From Chloroflexota bacterium (GTDB lineage: Bacteria > Chloroflexota > Anaerolineae > UBA3071): DNA of 7,147 nt. Where the stretch lies: contig JACNHM010000320.1 in the NCBI GenBank assembly GCA_014383605.1, forward strand, positions 1-7,147, given 5' to 3'. The notes under the pieces were generated by a model. It was not told the origin of the DNA and did no database searches. It was given only the letters and a program-made list of their open reading frames with translations. The position numbers and the translations under genes are program-made. Each line of letters opens with the position of its first letter. Position 1 is the first letter of the stretch. Shown one piece after another: positions 4,765 to 7,147 of the stretch.

Positions 4765-7059
4765 ATGAAAGCAGGATCGGGCGTCAAGGCAGGGCAGGCC
4801 AAAACGGCAGCGCGCTGCGTGCAGGTCAGCCGGCACGACGGGCTGACGGCCTACGGCACGGCGGAGATCGGGCCGCAGACCATCGGCGTGGGCGAACTGG
4901 TCACGCTGGACGCGCCCGAACATTGGGTCAACGGCCTGACCCTGGGCCAGCAGAGCGACGGGCGCAAATGGCGGCACGCCACGCGCACGCCGCTGATGCC
5001 CACGGCCGGCAGCCTGAAGACCACGCCCCTGGCCTATTCGGGCGGGAACTGCTACGAGCTGGTGGAGGCCGAGTGGATCCGCCAGGAGCGGGACGACGAC
5101 ATCATCCCCGACTATCGCCCGCTGGTGCTCTCCTGCTACGGATACAAACCCTCTGCCGGCAACGGCGCCCTGGCGCTGGAGTGGAGCACCGACCAGGACA
5201 CCGTGACCGTCTCAGCGGCTACGGCTACCACATTGACCGACGTCACCAAATCATGGACGCCTGGAGAATGGGCGGGCAGCCATCTGCTCATGCGCTCCGG
5301 CGATGGGCTGTTCCAGGACGATCTCATGGAGATCGCCTCCAACACCGCCGACACGCTGACATTTGCCAGCACCCTGGGCACGGCGCCAGCGGTGGGCGAC
5401 GTGGGCGACGTCGTGACGTGGGCCACGCCCACGATGTACCGCATCGACAATGCCACGGGCGCGGCGGCGGCCTCGGGGGTGGTGAGGAGTTTCGCCGAAT
5501 GGCAGCGGTTCTACGCCGTCTTCCGGCCGGCGGCGACCTTCAACAGGCTGCACGTGCGACTGCGCTCGACCAGCGGCACGTTCTGGGTGGACGCCGTGAA
5601 ACTGGAGGCGGCCACACCGCTGGAGGCGGGCATCTCCACCTCGGCCACGGCTACCACGCTGACGGATGCCAACCGGGGCTGGCCGGACGACGAGCACCTG
5701 GGCCGCCAGGTGGTCATCTTCGACGGCGACGACGAGGGCGACCGCCAGGCCATCAGCGGCAGCGACCGCCAGAGCATCACGGCGGCCTTTGCCGCCACAC
5801 CCAGCGCCACCTCGACATACGCCATCTTCCCCGCCAGCGCCGACATCCGGCCCACGACCTTCGTTGATCTGGCGCTGGTCTCGCTGGCCCTACAGGAACT
5901 GAGCGCCTACGACATCTTTGCAGGCACGCTGCTGCTGGGCGGCGGGCTGAGCGACGCGCCACGGCTGGTGATCGAGGACGCCGAAGGAGTGACGATCCTC
6001 ACTGCCGGCGACAACCTGGACACCTCTGGCTTCCGAGGTTTGCGCTTCATGCACGGGGCGGCGGCCAGGTTCGAGGATGGGTATATCGTCATGTGCCCCA
6101 ACAAGGGCCACGAAGACAGCGGCCAGCGCATCCGGCTGAGTTACGAGGGCATCGAGGGCTTCAACACAACCGGCGTGCGGCGCTGGGGGCTGTACTCGAC
6201 GAGCAGCTTCGAATTCACGCTAGGCACCTCGCCGTTGCAAGACCGGATCGTCATCGACAGCGATTACGGGATTGCCGCCATCGACGTACAGGGAGACACC
6301 TGGTGGGACGTCAACCCGGCGGCGCATTGGCATTTTCTGGGCAACGAGGATTATTGGCTGAAGTGGGACGACGGCCTCCTGAGCTGGCAGGCCGTCAACA
6401 CCTCGCTGACGGCGGAGGGGCTGTTCACTGCGGCTAACGCCGTCATCACGGGCACTATTTACGCCAGCGGGGGCACGCTGGGCGACCTGACCGTGAATGG
6501 CACACTCACCATGGGCGACGGAGGGGTCATCACCTGGGCCAGCGGCAAGGCCACGATCACCGATGCCGCCATGATCTTCGACATCAGCGCGGCCGACGTC
6601 CCAGGCTATGCTTTCTATTACCAGGTCGGCGGAGCCAACCGCGCCTACGTCTACGCCCAGAACGAAGCCAATCGTACCCTGTTCGCCACGGAAGTGTTCG
6701 GGCCGGCTGACACCAAGTACGGGCAATGGTCAGTCGTAACCTATGAGTGGGATCACGGCGGAGCCGACGAAGACGACACCTCCGTCGAGTTCACCGTCCG
6801 CTCCGACACTGGCGTGCTATTCGCCGCCACGGACTCGCCCAGCGCTGTCTTCAGCGTGACTGGTATGAACGTCGGCCTCGGAGCAACCCCCACGGCCAAA
6901 CTGGATATCAACTCCGACATAATGCGGCTGCGCACGGCCAAGACGCCGGCCAGCGCTGGGGCGGCAGGCAACGCTGGCGACATCTGCTGGGATGCTGATT
7001 TTATATATGTTTGCATTGCGGCATCAACATGGCGTCGCATTGCACACGCAACGTGGTGA
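4765..7059 (+). CDS. Large modular tail fibre / receptor-binding protein
   Basis: 764 residues; ATG 4765 follows the previous stop by 3 bases, with GGGA at 4755-4758 in front. Residues about 55-145 and 219-286 together look like a CBM4/9-type jelly roll: TTPLAYSGGNCYELVE, SCYGYKPSAGNGALALEW, then EWQRFYAVFRPA and GTFWVDAVKLEA. One repeat (146-218, SAATATTLTDVTKSW) sits inside it and a second copy (289-355, SATATTLTDANRGW) follows it. Residues about 365-385 form a helix (LALVSLALQELSAYDI). From 390 to about 585 come beta-rich shaft segments (DYWLKWDDGLLSW, VITGTIYASGGTLGDLTVNG). The C-terminus (GNAGDICWDADFIYVCIAA, STWRR, final TW) matches the end cap of many phage fibres. It is likely the host-surface binding fibre, attached through its N-terminus. 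No enzyme motif is seen; sugar binding is inferred from the fold impression. Stop is TGA 7057-7059. Confidence 0.8.
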   Translation: MKAGSGVKAGQAKTAARCVQVSRHDGLTAYGTAEIGPQTIGVGELVTLDAPEHWVNGLTLGQQSDGRKWRHATRTPLMPTAGSLKTTPLAYSGGNCYELVEAEWIRQERDDDIIPDYRPLVLSCYGYKPSAGNGALALEWSTDQDTVTVSAATATTLTDVTKSWTPGEWAGSHLLMRSGDGLFQDDLMEIASNTADTLTFASTLGTAPAVGDVGDVVTWATPTMYRIDNATGAAAASGVVRSFAEWQRFYAVFRPAATFNRLHVRLRSTSGTFWVDAVKLEAATPLEAGISTSATATTLTDANRGWPDDEHLGRQVVIFDGDDEGDRQAISGSDRQSITAAFAATPSATSTYAIFPASADIRPTTFVDLALVSLALQELSAYDIFAGTLLLGGGLSDAPRLVIEDAEGVTILTAGDNLDTSGFRGLRFMHGAAARFEDGYIVMCPNKGHEDSGQRIRLSYEGIEGFNTTGVRRWGLYSTSSFEFTLGTSPLQDRIVIDSDYGIAAIDVQGDTWWDVNPAAHWHFLGNEDYWLKWDDGLLSWQAVNTSLTAEGLFTAANAVITGTIYASGGTLGDLTVNGTLTMGDGGVITWASGKATITDAAMIFDISAADVPGYAFYYQVGGANRAYVYAQNEANRTLFATEVFGPADTKYGQWSVVTYEWDHGGADEDDTSVEFTVRSDTGVLFAATDSPSAVFSVTGMNVGLGATPTAKLDINSDIMRLRTAKTPASAGAAGNAGDICWDADFIYVCIAASTWRRIAHATW
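5200..5418 (+). repeat. Coding repeat copy 1, inserted inside the jelly-roll domain of the fibre gene
   Basis: Encodes fibre residues about 146-218 and starts TVTVSAATATTLTD. The shared pattern with copy 2 is 'TATTLTD----W----GS/RxVxxxSGD--', then a second strand pair around NTADTLTF, and a final Thr/Tyr-rich strand. Similarity is clear at protein level and at DNA level only near the start (GGCTACCAC plus neighbours in both copies). Edges are approximate. Confidence 0.6.
5629..5829 (+). repeat. Coding repeat copy 2, following the jelly-roll domain of the fibre gene
   Basis: Encodes fibre residues about 289-355: SATATTLTDANRGW, then LGRQVVIFDGDDEGDRQAI and ATSTYAIF. It matches copy 1 in strand order and in the TATTLTD and W positions, but the two have diverged, so they are old copies rather than a recent duplication. 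Edges are approximate. Confidence 0.6.
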
Positions 7060-7063
7060 TACG

Positions 7064-7147
7064 ATGCGCAAAAAACTTACACTCTCGTTAAGTATCCTGC
7101 TGCTTACCATAACCGTGCTGTTGCGCCTGTCGTGCGTCGTTCCCGAA
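7064..7147 (+). CDS. N-terminus of a secreted or membrane-anchored protein (3' end outside window)
   Basis: ATG 7064 starts an open frame that runs to the window end, 28 residues, 4 bases after the fibre stop. GGTGA at 7055-7059 is a weak ribosome binding site. The peptide MRKKLTLSLSILLLTITVLL has a short positive N-terminus (RKK) and a hydrophobic stretch of about 16 residues, then RLSCVVPE. This fits a signal peptide or signal anchor. The cysteine at residue 24 is preceded by R-L-S. A lipobox would need Leu, Val or Ile at the third position before the Cys, and that position is Arg here, so a lipoprotein is doubtful. After tail fibres, phages often encode holin, spanin or endolysin genes, and a spanin- or signal-arrest-type lysis protein is possible. 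It could also be a host-facing cargo gene. The call rests on the N-terminus alone. Confidence 0.5.
   Translation, partial: MRKKLTLSLSILLLTITVLLRLSCVVPE

Noticed and set aside
5392..5409. Nine-base tandem duplication GTGGGCGAC in the fibre gene
   Set aside because: Only two units, encoding G-D-V-G-D-V; it is explained by coding and too short to call a repeat locus.
4566..5867. A 433-codon + strand frame overlapping the two fibre genes
   Set aside because: Arg/Gly/His-rich shadow of the real frames with no recognisable motif; it would overlap two well-supported genes.
4765..7059. Possible S74 peptidase chaperone or depolymerase domain in the large fibre
   Set aside because: No S74 catalytic pattern and no stacked beta-helix repeat could be seen; the C-terminus instead matches the short cap motif.
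7064..7147. Lipoprotein call for the last gene
   Set aside because: The residue three before Cys is Arg, not Leu, Val or Ile, so the standard lipobox is not met.
1..7147. Terminators, tRNAs, CRISPR arrays, attachment sites or insertion sequences
   Set aside because: There is essentially no intergenic space, and no hairpin followed by a T run, cloverleaf, spaced repeats or transposase motif was seen.

Overview
This window is a stretch of phage or prophage tail genes. Eight genes lie on the + strand, packed end to end. Neighbours overlap by a few bases or are separated by four at most, so there is no gene-free stretch above 300 bases. I see no promoter, terminator, tRNA, CRISPR, insertion sequence, attachment site or integrase. 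The DNA is GC-rich (by eye about 60-65%), and most starts have GGAG-like ribosome binding sites. The host is a high-GC bacterium. The abundance of discoidin, lamin-tail and carbohydrate-binding-like modules reminds me of Chloroflexota (Anaerolineae-like) or related environmental bacteria, but that is a weak inference. Whether the element is integrated or free cannot be told from this window.

Layout: (1) 1-558, C-terminal end of a tape measure protein; (2) 555-776, small helical protein with a GTG start; (3) 760-1146, small protein in the distal-tail slot; (4) 1147-3690, large tail hub / tail-associated protein with a gp27/gpD-like frame and a large central insertion; (5) 3687-4160, OB-fold-like protein ending in the first part of a carbohydrate-binding-like domain; (6) 4162-4761, short fibre-like protein; (7) 4765-7059, long modular tail fibre / receptor-binding protein; (8) 7064-end, N-terminus of a secreted or membrane-anchored protein.

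The gene order (tape measure, distal tail, hub, OB protein, fibres, then possibly lysis) is that of a long-tailed phage tail tip. No sheath or baseplate wedge gene is visible, so the siphovirus/myovirus choice stays open. Translational coupling would let the parts be made in assembly order from one long transcript.

The most notable content is domain nesting. The hub protein appears to carry a discoidin (F5/8 type C)-like domain split by two insertions: a complete lamin-tail-like domain, and a small domain around IGADVIAYTG. The fibre protein carries a carbohydrate-binding-like jelly roll interrupted by one copy of a repeat whose second copy follows directly after it. Together these suggest a tail tip rich in surface- or glycan-binding modules that has evolved by inserting domains into the loops of other domains. 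All domain calls come from reading motifs and were not tested by profile search.
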